43,556 nt of DNA from Streptomyces jumonjinensis (GTDB lineage Bacteria > Actinomycetota > Actinomycetes > Streptomycetales > Streptomycetaceae), in NCBI RefSeq assembly GCF_009600885.1, contig NZ_VCLA01000071.1:1-43556 (forward strand). Direction: 5' to 3'. How positions within the stretch are numbered: the first letter of the stretch is position 1; the number at the start of each line of letters is the position of its first letter. The notes beneath the pieces were generated by a model. The model did no database searches. It had not been told where the DNA came from and was given only the letters and a program-made list of their open reading frames with translations. The translations under genes were made by a program, and so were the position numbers. Below, one piece after another: positions 25,282 through 33,100 of this stretch.

Positions 25282-26723
25282 TAGTGCTTGGTCAGGTTGG
25301 GGTGGGTGTGGGTATGTCGCGGTGGCAGGTGGGGCAGGCGCCGTTCCAGGTGACCAGGAGGGTCTGTAGCTCGCGGACGATCCGGTAGAGACTCAGGCCG
25401 GCACCGTGTCTTTTGGGGATCTGGCCAGTCGTTGCAGGGTGCAGAAGGCGTGTGCGACGGAGACGAGGGTGACGTGGTGGTGCCATCCGTTCCAGGTGCG
25501 GCCCTCGAAGTGGGCAAGTCCCAGGGCCTGCTTCATCTCCCGGTAGTCGTGTTCGATGCGCCAGCGGAGCTTGGCCAGGCGGACCAGGGTGGTCAGCGGG
25601 GTGTCGGCAGGCAGGTCGGAGAGCCAGAACTGAACCGGTTCGGCCTGGCCGGCGGGCCACTCGGCCAGGAGCCAGCACTCGGGCAGTACCGGGCTGTCGG
25701 CCGCTTGGCGGACCTCGCGGCCGGCGGGCCGGATCCGCAGGGCCACGAACCGCGAGTACATCCGCTTGAAGCCGCTGCGGCCCGTGCCGGGCCGGGAGCC
25801 CTCACGCCATTGCACCGGCTTCGCCGCCTTCCTGCCCGCCGCGATGACCAGCTGTTTCACCGACCGGGGCTTGTCCGGGTACTTCGCCGCCGACCGGCGT
25901 CCGATCCCGGAGTACGGCTCGGTCACGGGCACGGCTTCGCCGGGCTGGGCCGAGAGGGTGGTGGAGATTCCCACGACATAGTGCAGGCCACGGGCCTGCA
26001 GACCGTGCCGGAAGGCGGCAGCGTCTCCGTAACCGGCGTCCGCGATGGCCACCGGCACCTCGATGCCCCAGGAACGGGTCTCGTCGAGCATGTCGAGTGC
26101 GAGCTGCCATTTCTCCACGTGCACGATGTCGTCGGGAATGCCGCAGGCGGTGCGACGGGCAGTCCTGTCCGGGTCTGCCTTCAGCGAGGCGGGATCCCAG
26201 GACTCGGGCAGGAACAGCCGCCAGTCCACCGCCGCGGAGGCATGATCGGACACCAGATGCAGCGACACACCCACCTGGCAGTTGGTGACCTTGCCCGCGG
26301 TGCCGGTGTACTGCCGCGACACACACGCCGAGGCATTGCCGTCCTTGAGGAACCCGGTGTCGTCGAAGACCAGCACGGTGGGCCGGATCGCCTTTTCCAT
26401 CCTCCAGGCCAGCCGGGCCCGGATGTGGGACGGATCCCACGGGCTGGTCGTGATGAAGTGGGCCAGGGCCTGCCGGTTTCCGTCCTCCCCGAGCCGGGCG
26501 GCCATCGGTTCGACCGACTTGCGCTGCCCGTCAGTGAGCAGGCCCCGTAGGTAGACCTGCCCCCACCGACGCTGGTCGTTCCTCGCGAACGGCTCGAAAA
26601 CCTCCGCCGCGAAGTCCTCCAACTCACCACGTACAGCGACAATCTCGTCCGGAGCCACACCCTCTCAACGCAACACCGAACCAGAAGGACACGCTCAACC
26701 ACAGCCGACCTGACCAAGCCCTA
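25282..26723 (-). mobile_element. IS701-family insertion sequence, 1442 bp
   Basis: The left end TAGTGCTTGGTCAGGTTGG (25282-25300) and the complement of 26705-26723 match at 17 of 19 positions. Direct CTAG copies flank the element (25278-25281 and 26724-26727), the YTAR duplication expected for this family. The element abuts the IS5 element and shares its right-hand CTAG. Confidence 0.9.
25393..26658 (-). CDS. IS701-family DDE transposase
   Basis: This 421-residue transposase is complete. The first catalytic Asp lies in VLVFDDTGFLKDGNAS, the second in VAIADAGYGDAAAFR, and the Glu in the Y-R-E-x-K signature IEHDYREMKQALGLAHFEGR. The GTG at 26658 gives MAPDEIVAVRGELEDF, the usual start for streptomycete members. 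The coding region fills most of the element, with about 65 nt to one end and 111 nt to the other. No internal stop is seen, so it may be functional. Confidence 0.93.
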   Translation of the reverse strand: MAPDEIVAVRGELEDFAAEVFEPFARNDQRRWGQVYLRGLLTDGQRKSVEPMAARLGEDGNRQALAHFITTSPWDPSHIRARLAWRMEKAIRPTVLVFDDTGFLKDGNASACVSRQYTGTAGKVTNCQVGVSLHLVSDHASAAVDWRLFLPESWDPASLKADPDRTARRTACGIPDDIVHVEKWQLALDMLDETRSWGIEVPVAIADAGYGDAAAFRHGLQARGLHYVVGISTTLSAQPGEAVPVTEPYSGIGRRSAAKYPDKPRSVKQLVIAAGRKAAKPVQWREGSRPGTGRSGFKRMYSRFVALRIRPAGREVRQAADSPVLPECWLLAEWPAGQAEPVQFWLSDLPADTPLTTLVRLAKLRWRIEHDYREMKQALGLAHFEGRTWNGWHHHVTLVSVAHAFCTLQRLARSPKDTVPA

Positions 26724-26778
26724 CTAGAGGTCGCGCTCCTGATCGAGGCGGAGCTGGTGACCGACAAGACGGTTCATA

Positions 26779-28944
26779 GTGGCGCCCGTCCACCAGCTCC
26801 AAGTGGTCGACGAGGAGATTCCCGAGACGGAACACGACTTCAGAGTGGACCTGATCGTGACGCTGGAGGAGGTGATTCAGTGCCCCCAACCGGCGCCGGC
26901 CGCGCGGGCTGGTCTGGAACGACCTGACGGCGGAGAAGATCGCGCAAATACCCGTTTTGAGTTCGAGGTTCAGCTCTGGTTGACTGAATGCACCGACGCC
27001 GACTTCGTGATGCAAGCGGGGCAAGAAGTGGAACGTGTTGAATCTGAAGATCACGACGTAAACCCCGTTGACAGCACGTCACGTGACCAGTCTTCTGCGC
27101 CGGGCCTCACCTCGTATCAGCATGACTCGGCTGCTGTACCGGCCTTGGCTCAGCTTGCTGACGTGGCTTGCGAAGGAGCCGAGGGCTTTCTCGAGGTGGG
27201 TATCGCCGTACAGGAGCACGCTGCAAAGGCGATGGCGCCCCTCGATCCCGCTGCGGTGCACGAACTCGTGACGACTTTCGCGTATCACCTTTCGGTGATG
27301 CCGCTCGGATCAGCTCAGCCCGGCGCATCCCTCGTTCCGTTCGATGGACCGGCTATTCCCAGAGCGCTGAGCGATTCCGGCGATGAAGTTCGTGCCCTGT
27401 GGCGAGAGCTAGCGGGTGCCGTAACGCATCCTGCGGCACGGGCGCGCTGTGCTGATATTCTCTTCACCCTCCGTCTTGCTAATCCCCGCAATGCGGCTGA
27501 GCAGGCTGTTATTGGTTATCTTGACTTGGTCGGCGGAGACTTTCGAATGAACGAGAAGAGCGATGCGTTGCTTCGCGCCTGGACGCTAGCCCGCTCTGTC
27601 AAGCTTATACCGCTAACGCAACAAGTGGCCTCCGTAATGTTCGATACAGCACAGGACGTACTGGAGCGCCAAGATGCCCCCCATGTTTTTGTGAACCTGC
27701 TGGACGCGCTTACGGCGCCGCAGCGAAAAAAGAATGCCCAGCCAGTGGATCCGAGGGTAGACGATCTGCTCGATCGGGCACTGTTGACGTACACCGATAC
27801 GCACATCGTCGCCCAGGTTGCGAGACTGGTGCGCAGACGAGCTGTGGGCGACGACTCGCGCATTCGGAAAGCTAGCGAGGCAGAGGTGACGGCCTATCTG
27901 AACGACGCTGATCGAGCAATCGATGGGATTGTTATCCGGGCCCACCTGAACAATGCAGCTTCAACGGCGCGTCAGCTAAACGTGCCCGAGCTGGAGAAGA
28001 TTGCAGTCTCCCGTCTACAGTCGGCGCCACCCGTGGAATGGAAGACGATAGAGGCTGAGATAAAGATCCCGAACGCCCTGTTCCGCAGCTATCTGCGCCC
28101 GTTCGAGCGTGCGGATACATGGTTTGCTGCTCTGGGTTACTGGTTTCATACCGATTCGCCCAGCGGCAGGCTCGTGGTTAACCAACGAACGGCACGTGAA
28201 GTTTTCAATCGGTCTGTGTTTAGCCGACTGGTTACGACTGTCATGTTCGGCGACAACGACCTACCGAAGCGGGTTCTTGGCGACGATGATGACGTCCTCC
28301 AGCGGGAGCTCATCCGTGTTGAGACCATGAACATTCACTTGCACGGGATCGTTCTGGCGGATGCTCTGGACCTCATCAAGACACGCTTTGGTATTCCGTC
28401 GTTCAAAGACCTGAACGTGTCGCTGGTTGAGTCGGGGGTCCATCCGGACTTTGCAAACGCCCTGGCAAAGGCTTTTATCCTCTACTGGGTTGGTGAGTTT
28501 GAAGCCAGCGCTCACCTGGCAGTCCCCAAGGTTGAAGCGGCAGCTCGCGCGCTCCTGCTAGAGCTCAATGAACCCCTGTACCGAACGGCAGTCGGCGAGG
28601 GGAGCGGCCAGTTTCCTGGGTTGGGAGTTCTCCTCGACCCGTTGACAGAGAACGACTTCGATCCGGATTGGAGCCGGTTTCTCGCAACCTTCCTGCTCGG
28701 GGAGGGAATGAACGTCCGTAACCTCATCGCCCACGGATTCATGAAAGAAGTAGGTCGTGAGAGGGCGGCCCTCGGTCTGCGAGCACTCGCACTATTGGCG
28801 CTGATCACTTCCGCCGATTCTGTAGATCGTGATGAGGCATCCGTACATGCGGCACTGGCCAATCCGCACGGTGCCCCCTCGCGTTCGTGGAGGCAACGGG
28901 CCGTAAATGCTGTAAGAGCTGCATGGATCGAGCTTGGTAGGTAA
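26779..28944 (+). CDS. Large DUF4209-like protein with a HEPN-type Rx4H motif
   Basis: This 721-residue, mostly helical protein has no signal peptide or membrane segment. The C-terminal part (about 480-700) resembles DUF4209: LLELNEPLYRTAVGEGS, then LLGEGMNVRNLIAHGFM. The RNLIAH stretch (Arg647 to His652) is an Rx4H motif, as in HEPN RNases of toxin-antitoxin and phage-defence systems. The N-terminal 75 residues are of different character, but their codon pattern still fits this frame. GTG 26779 is the first start after a stop at 26758; the ribosome site is weak, and ATG 27010 is an alternative. Body codon use is visibly less G/C-biased than in core genes. It begins 51 bp after the IS701 right flank, so its promoter may have been replaced. 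Confidence 0.65.
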   Translation: MAPVHQLQVVDEEIPETEHDFRVDLIVTLEEVIQCPQPAPAARAGLERPDGGEDRANTRFEFEVQLWLTECTDADFVMQAGQEVERVESEDHDVNPVDSTSRDQSSAPGLTSYQHDSAAVPALAQLADVACEGAEGFLEVGIAVQEHAAKAMAPLDPAAVHELVTTFAYHLSVMPLGSAQPGASLVPFDGPAIPRALSDSGDEVRALWRELAGAVTHPAARARCADILFTLRLANPRNAAEQAVIGYLDLVGGDFRMNEKSDALLRAWTLARSVKLIPLTQQVASVMFDTAQDVLERQDAPHVFVNLLDALTAPQRKKNAQPVDPRVDDLLDRALLTYTDTHIVAQVARLVRRRAVGDDSRIRKASEAEVTAYLNDADRAIDGIVIRAHLNNAASTARQLNVPELEKIAVSRLQSAPPVEWKTIEAEIKIPNALFRSYLRPFERADTWFAALGYWFHTDSPSGRLVVNQRTAREVFNRSVFSRLVTTVMFGDNDLPKRVLGDDDDVLQRELIRVETMNIHLHGIVLADALDLIKTRFGIPSFKDLNVSLVESGVHPDFANALAKAFILYWVGEFEASAHLAVPKVEAAARALLLELNEPLYRTAVGEGSGQFPGLGVLLDPLTENDFDPDWSRFLATFLLGEGMNVRNLIAHGFMKEVGRERAALGLRALALLALITSADSVDRDEASVHAALANPHGAPSRSWRQRAVNAVRAAWIELGR

Positions 28945-29169
28945 CTGAGTGGTCTGCGCCCTAGAAGCAAAGGCGACCAGGGGAAGCATGCTCAGGTCCC
29001 GGCCATGGGTCTGGCCCGGCTACCTCATGCCTCATGTTCGGGCGGCGGGCCTACTGCGACCATCGACACGTCCGTACAGACCGCTCGGCTCACGGCCTGC
29101 GCTCGGACGGGAGGGACTGCTCATCTGGGGCAGTCCGGATTCGTCAAATCAGCATGGGAAAATCCGAAC

Positions 29170-30966
29170 GTGATTTCTCCGCAGTCGAAGAAGCCCGTGC
29201 AACTCTGTTCCGATCCGGGGTGCTCGGAGCCGTCCGCACACCGGACCCGTACGCGGGATGCGTGGTGTGACACTCACATCAGCGCGATCCTTCGCGCGGG
29301 TGGCCTGGAGCCGCTGGAACCGTTCTCCAAGCCCACGGCGTGGCGTCTGACACGGTGCCTTGCCTGCGGCTGCAAGGCGCACTACCGGTTCGAGTACACG
29401 CTGGAGAAGAACGCCTGGGGCGAGGCAACATGCCGTGCGTGCTACTGGCGCCGTTGGGCCGCGAAAGCCCGCCTGAGCATGGGTTCCTACGCGAACCTCA
29501 CCCCTGTTACCGAGGCGGCTGCGCGGGAGCACGCAGAGGCCCACGGGTACGAGTATCTGGCGCCTCTGACCGAGCCGTCCCTGGCCGATGATCCTCACCA
29601 TGTCCGCTGTCGGTCCTGTCTGCGGCTGAGTGCCGATCGACTGGGGGACATCGCCTTCGGCTGCCGCTGCGGCACCAACCCCCGCCGCGACCGGCAGACC
29701 TCTTCCCACCCGCCGGAATTCCTCAAGGACAGCGGGCTCGCAGCGGCCACCTGGTGGGACCACGACCGCAACGGAACCGCGATGTGGGAGACCGTCACCG
29801 TCAAGGCACGCCGGGAGGCGGCCTGGCGCTGCCCCCATTGCGGCCTGGAGTTCACCAAGCGCATCCTGGACATGACCACGGCCCCGGAATGCCCCACCTG
29901 TGAACCCGAGCGGCGGGCCGCCTGGCAGGCGGAGTACGACCGGTACAAGTCGACCCCGGTCGCCGACGTTCCGGAACTGCTGGCGGCCTGGGCCGACGAC
30001 GCCGATCCTCGGACCGTACTGGTCGTCGGCAGCGGCCCACTGCGCAAGTTCAGGTGCGCCCAAGGGCACAACCCTCGCCTGAAACCCCACAGGTATCTGA
30101 CGGCTGGCTGCCCGTTCTGCCGGGGCCAGGCCGCACGCACCGAGCAGATGAGCGATGCTGCGGTCGGCCCTTCTCCCTACGCGCTCGATCCGGAGATCGC
30201 AGCGCAGTGGCATCCGAGGAAGAACGACGGCATCGACCAGGCGACCGTTTCTCCTGGCTCTCGCAAGACCAGGTGGTGGCTGAACCCCGACTGCGGCCAT
30301 GAATGGCAGGACACCCCGGCCGGCCGGAACAAGGGCCACCGCCGGCGCTGCCCCGTCTGCCGCACCGTCCTCGATTCCCTCGCCTACCACTTCCCCGAAC
30401 TGGCGGCCGAATGGTCTCCGGACAACCCGCTTTCCGCCTGGCACGTGCGCCCCACCGGCCAGACTTCCTTCGTTCCCACGTGGATATGCCCTGCGGACTC
30501 CGACCACATTTGGCAGGCATCTCTCGGCTCACGGGCGAGCGGCAGCGGATGCCCCCAGTGTAAAGAGCACGGAAAGTCCCGCATCGAACTCCTTCACCAC
30601 GCCGCTGCCGAACACGCCTTCGGGGCCGCTGCCTCCGGCCGAGCGCTGCGCCACGAGGCCTTCACCCGGCGTTCCGTCTGGCAGGCCGACATCATCACAA
30701 GAACCGCTCAAGGCCGGGACCTAGTCATCGAGTACGACGGCTCCTACTGGCACGCCGACAAGGCCGACGTCGACGCGGACAAGACACACGACCTGCTCGC
30801 CGCTGGCTACCTCGTGGCCCGTCTGCGCGAGCACCCCTTGCCGCCCTTGCCGATCGAGAACCCTGACTACGCCGAGTTCACCGTCCACTCCACAGCCCCC
30901 GGCCCGGCTGCCGTCATCAACAAGGTGAAGGACTGGACCGCCACGAGATCGAACGATTCGTCCTGA
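29170..30966 (+). CDS. Multi-zinc-ribbon protein with Vsr-like endonuclease domain
   Basis: This 598-residue protein has many CxxC pairs through its first 460 residues: CSDPGC, CLACGC, CRAC, CRSC, CPHCG, CPTC, CPFC, CPVC and CPQC. It also has repeats of the treble-clef/zinc-ribbon type (DUF4379), such as LDPEIAAQWHPRKNDG and FPELAAEWSPDNPLSAWHVR. The C-terminus (about 480-560) has WQADIITR, then VIEYDGSYWHADK (Glu521, Asp523, His527) and LLAAGYLVARLREHPLPPL. This is the pattern of Vsr-like PD-(D/E)XK nucleases. GTG 29170 is chosen because upstream in-frame residues are low-complexity. It probably binds and cuts DNA; a defence role is inferred from context. Confidence 0.75.
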   Translation: MISPQSKKPVQLCSDPGCSEPSAHRTRTRDAWCDTHISAILRAGGLEPLEPFSKPTAWRLTRCLACGCKAHYRFEYTLEKNAWGEATCRACYWRRWAAKARLSMGSYANLTPVTEAAAREHAEAHGYEYLAPLTEPSLADDPHHVRCRSCLRLSADRLGDIAFGCRCGTNPRRDRQTSSHPPEFLKDSGLAAATWWDHDRNGTAMWETVTVKARREAAWRCPHCGLEFTKRILDMTTAPECPTCEPERRAAWQAEYDRYKSTPVADVPELLAAWADDADPRTVLVVGSGPLRKFRCAQGHNPRLKPHRYLTAGCPFCRGQAARTEQMSDAAVGPSPYALDPEIAAQWHPRKNDGIDQATVSPGSRKTRWWLNPDCGHEWQDTPAGRNKGHRRRCPVCRTVLDSLAYHFPELAAEWSPDNPLSAWHVRPTGQTSFVPTWICPADSDHIWQASLGSRASGSGCPQCKEHGKSRIELLHHAAAEHAFGAAASGRALRHEAFTRRSVWQADIITRTAQGRDLVIEYDGSYWHADKADVDADKTHDLLAAGYLVARLREHPLPPLPIENPDYAEFTVHSTAPGPAAVINKVKDWTATRSNDSS

Positions 30967-31016
30967 GCTGCGCCGCTCCCCGAACAGAAGGAGGGAGCAC
31001 TCGGCTCAGACAGAGT

Positions 31017-32105
31017 TCACCCTGCGAGGACCAGCGGAACCTCAAGACGCTCCCAGGCGCCGAGAACGGCCCGGTGGGCGTCGGGCTGGAGATGGGCGTA
31101 GCGCTGGGTGGTCTGGAAGCTCTCGTGGCCGAGGAGGTGCTGGACCTCGTAGAGGGAGACGCCGTTCTGGACGAGCCAGGAGGCGCAGGTGTGGCGCATG
31201 GCGTGGGGCGGGTAGTGCGGTACGGGGTGCTGGTCGCCGTCGGTGTCGAAGTAGTGGGCGTTCTCGGCCGCGGGCCACCAGGTCTGGCGTCGCCAGTTGC
31301 CGTCGTCGAGGAGTCGGCCGGCGCGGCCCTTGGTGATGGTGGTTAAAACGACGGCGTCACGTTCGAGGCGGTGGAGGTGCCGTTCGAGCGCCTCCAGGAC
31401 GTGGGGCGGGAGAGGGACCTCGCGGCGGCTCTTGGAGCTCTTGGGGTACTCCTTGAGGCCGCTCTTGGTGTTGACCTCGACGACGAAGAGGCGGGAGCGT
31501 CGGCGGTCGATACGGTGGTGGTGCAGTCCGGAGAGTTCGCCCCAGCGTAGTCCGGTGTAGAAGCCGAGCAGGCACATGGTGCGCCACGGGGCGGGAAGTT
31601 CATCGAGGATGCTCTGCGCTTGATCCAGGGTGAACCACTGCGGGGGTTCGATCGCGATGGTGGGCAGGTCGATGCTGCGGCAGGGGCTCACCGCGATAAT
31701 GTCGTCATCAACGGCCGCGCGCATCACCGACGACATGAGATTGTAGGAGCGCTGGATTGCCGAGGATCCCGTGCCCTTCTCGATCAGGGTGCGGATCCAG
31801 CTCTGGACGTCGATGCGGGAGATGGTCCGCATTTCCCAGTCCGCCCAGTGCGGCAGTACGTGATTCTTGATGCTGGAAGCGTCGCCCCGCAGGGTGTGCG
31901 GCTCCACGACGCGGGCGCTCCACCATTTCTGGTGCCACTCGGCGAATTTCATCCTGCCGACGTGAGGGTCACGCAGTGCGCCGCGGCGGAGCTGGGCTTC
32001 CATCTCCAGGCCCCATGCTCGGGCCTTCTCTTTCAGGGGAAACGATTCGCTGAATCGATCGCCTGCCGTGTTGCGCACCGTGCACTGCCACTTGCCGGAC
32101 TTCAA
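31017..32105 (-). CDS. Tyrosine site-specific recombinase (integrase)
   Basis: This 362-residue phage/AICE-type integrase has an N-terminal arm-binding segment and a SAM-like core-binding domain (about 60-135). Its catalytic domain has Arg in GFYTGLRWGELSGLH, a Lys-containing hairpin, H-x-x-R in PHAMRHTCASWL, His in HLLGHESFQTTQRYAHL and the Tyr nucleophile in the same segment. The start is problematic: the only usual start codon after an in-frame stop is TTG at 32105, which lacks a Shine-Dalgarno sequence. AAGGAG at 32125-32130 points to a possible ATT start near 32121. The excisionase gene lies upstream on the same strand. Confidence 0.9.
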   Translation of the reverse strand: MKSGKWQCTVRNTAGDRFSESFPLKEKARAWGLEMEAQLRRGALRDPHVGRMKFAEWHQKWWSARVVEPHTLRGDASSIKNHVLPHWADWEMRTISRIDVQSWIRTLIEKGTGSSAIQRSYNLMSSVMRAAVDDDIIAVSPCRSIDLPTIAIEPPQWFTLDQAQSILDELPAPWRTMCLLGFYTGLRWGELSGLHHHRIDRRRSRLFVVEVNTKSGLKEYPKSSKSRREVPLPPHVLEALERHLHRLERDAVVLTTITKGRAGRLLDDGNWRRQTWWPAAENAHYFDTDGDQHPVPHYPPHAMRHTCASWLVQNGVSLYEVQHLLGHESFQTTQRYAHLQPDAHRAVLGAWERLEVPLVLAG

Positions 32106-32168
32106 CTTGCGGAGGTACGAGGGAATCCACTCCTTGCTTGATTCATGGGGACGGCGTCGCGGGCCCTG

Positions 32169-32375
32169 TCAGAGGCTGAGCGAGGGCGTGGCTGTGATCC
32201 GGCTGGTGATGAACGCATCGAGGCTGGCGGCGGGGACACGCACCCGGGAGCGTCCTGTGCCGGTACGGAGGTCGACGACATCCAGCTCGCCGGCGGCGAT
32301 GAAGCGGTAGACAGTGCGCCGGTCAACGTCCAGGGTCGCGGCAACGGCGGGAATGGATAGCAAACGGGCAGACAT
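32169..32375 (-). CDS. Excisionase-family (MerR-like HTH) DNA-binding protein
   Basis: This 68-residue protein is a single winged helix-turn-helix: LLSIPAVAATLDVDRRTVYR, then FIAAGELDVVDLRTGTGRSRVRVPAASLDAFI. This is the AlpA/excisionase pattern. ATG 32375 is preceded by AAGGACC. It lies 63 nt upstream of the integrase start on the same strand, the xis-int order of actinomycete integrative elements. It probably directs excision; no replication or transfer genes follow it, so the element may be a remnant. Confidence 0.85.
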   Translation of the reverse strand: MSARLLSIPAVAATLDVDRRTVYRFIAAGELDVVDLRTGTGRSRVRVPAASLDAFITSRITATPSLSL

Positions 32376-33100
32376 GGGAGGTCCTTCGATGACGGAACGG
32401 TCTTGGCGAGTGGCCAGCCGCCGCCCTGTGTTCGCGGAGCAGCGCTGCCCTCGTGTTCACCACGGATCCACCGCCGAGCAGCCCCGGGCGAACAACACCA
32501 AGGGTCCGGGAGATCCCCGATTTCACGAACCGGGGATCATCGGCTATACATCAGCCCGTACACTTCGCCGTACCCGTCTGCCTCATCGCAGGATCACCCA
32601 GGGTCTGCTCCTCCAGAAGGCCCTTCTCTCCGGTTTCCGTCATCCAACGCCCCTTGGGGTGTTGAACGTTGACATAGCGGCAATAGGATTTCAACTCTGT
32701 TGGGGTCTATTCCTGTCTGCCGTCAGCGGATCGCCGGAACTCCGCACGTACGGTGCGCCCATCCCATAGTCCCGGGCACTCGATTCGGTCATCCATGGAC
32801 GAAAACTGTGACCGGGTAGCGGCAAGGTTTTCGGTACACCGCAGGCGGGCTGGTCAGGCAGCTCCACCCCCGTCCATACGAGTGATGATGCGCCTTGTGT
32901 CGGCCTGCTGGATTGACGTGAGGGCTCTGGGTGCGCTGCACTGCTATGACCTGGCCCAGCGAAGCGGCCAGCTCCGGGTGCTGAACCGACCCCAGGCACC
33001 GTCGGACAACCTTCTTCGTCGATCTCGCGATCAGCTACTCCATCGAGCAGTTCGATACTCCCTTCTGTGCCGGGTCGGGGCACTCACAAAGGAGGGCATC
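32376..33100. other. 725-nt non-coding region between xis and the 632-residue gene
   Basis: No convincing gene is present. It holds an inverted repeat (GATCCCCG 32512-32519 with CGGGGATC 32531-32538), a candidate plus-strand promoter (32662-32689), and a strong Shine-Dalgarno AAAGGAGGGC just before ATG 33101. It might include regulatory sites for xis/int on the minus strand. An open frame continues upstream from 33101 to 32753, but its residues look non-coding. Confidence 0.5.
32662..32689 (+). promoter_or_regulatory. Candidate promoter TTGAAC-16-TAGGAT
   Basis: TTGAAC (32662-32667) and TAGGAT (32684-32689) are spaced by 16 nt. A second -35-like TTGACA overlaps at 32669. Transcription from here would give a leader of about 400 nt before ATG 33101. 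Confidence 0.35.

Noticed and set aside
26695..27054. Minus-strand open frame of 119 codons crossing the IS701 right end
   Set aside because: It crosses the IS boundary and the plus-strand frame shows the better codon pattern (G/C-rich third positions); no family is recognised.
32691..33083. Minus-strand open frame of 130 codons upstream of the 632-residue gene
   Set aside because: Composition is low-complexity, there is no ribosome site, and it overlaps the likely leader and promoter of the plus-strand gene.
32753..33100. N-terminal extension of the 632-residue protein
   Set aside because: The upstream residues look non-coding, while ATG 33101 has a near-perfect Shine-Dalgarno sequence.
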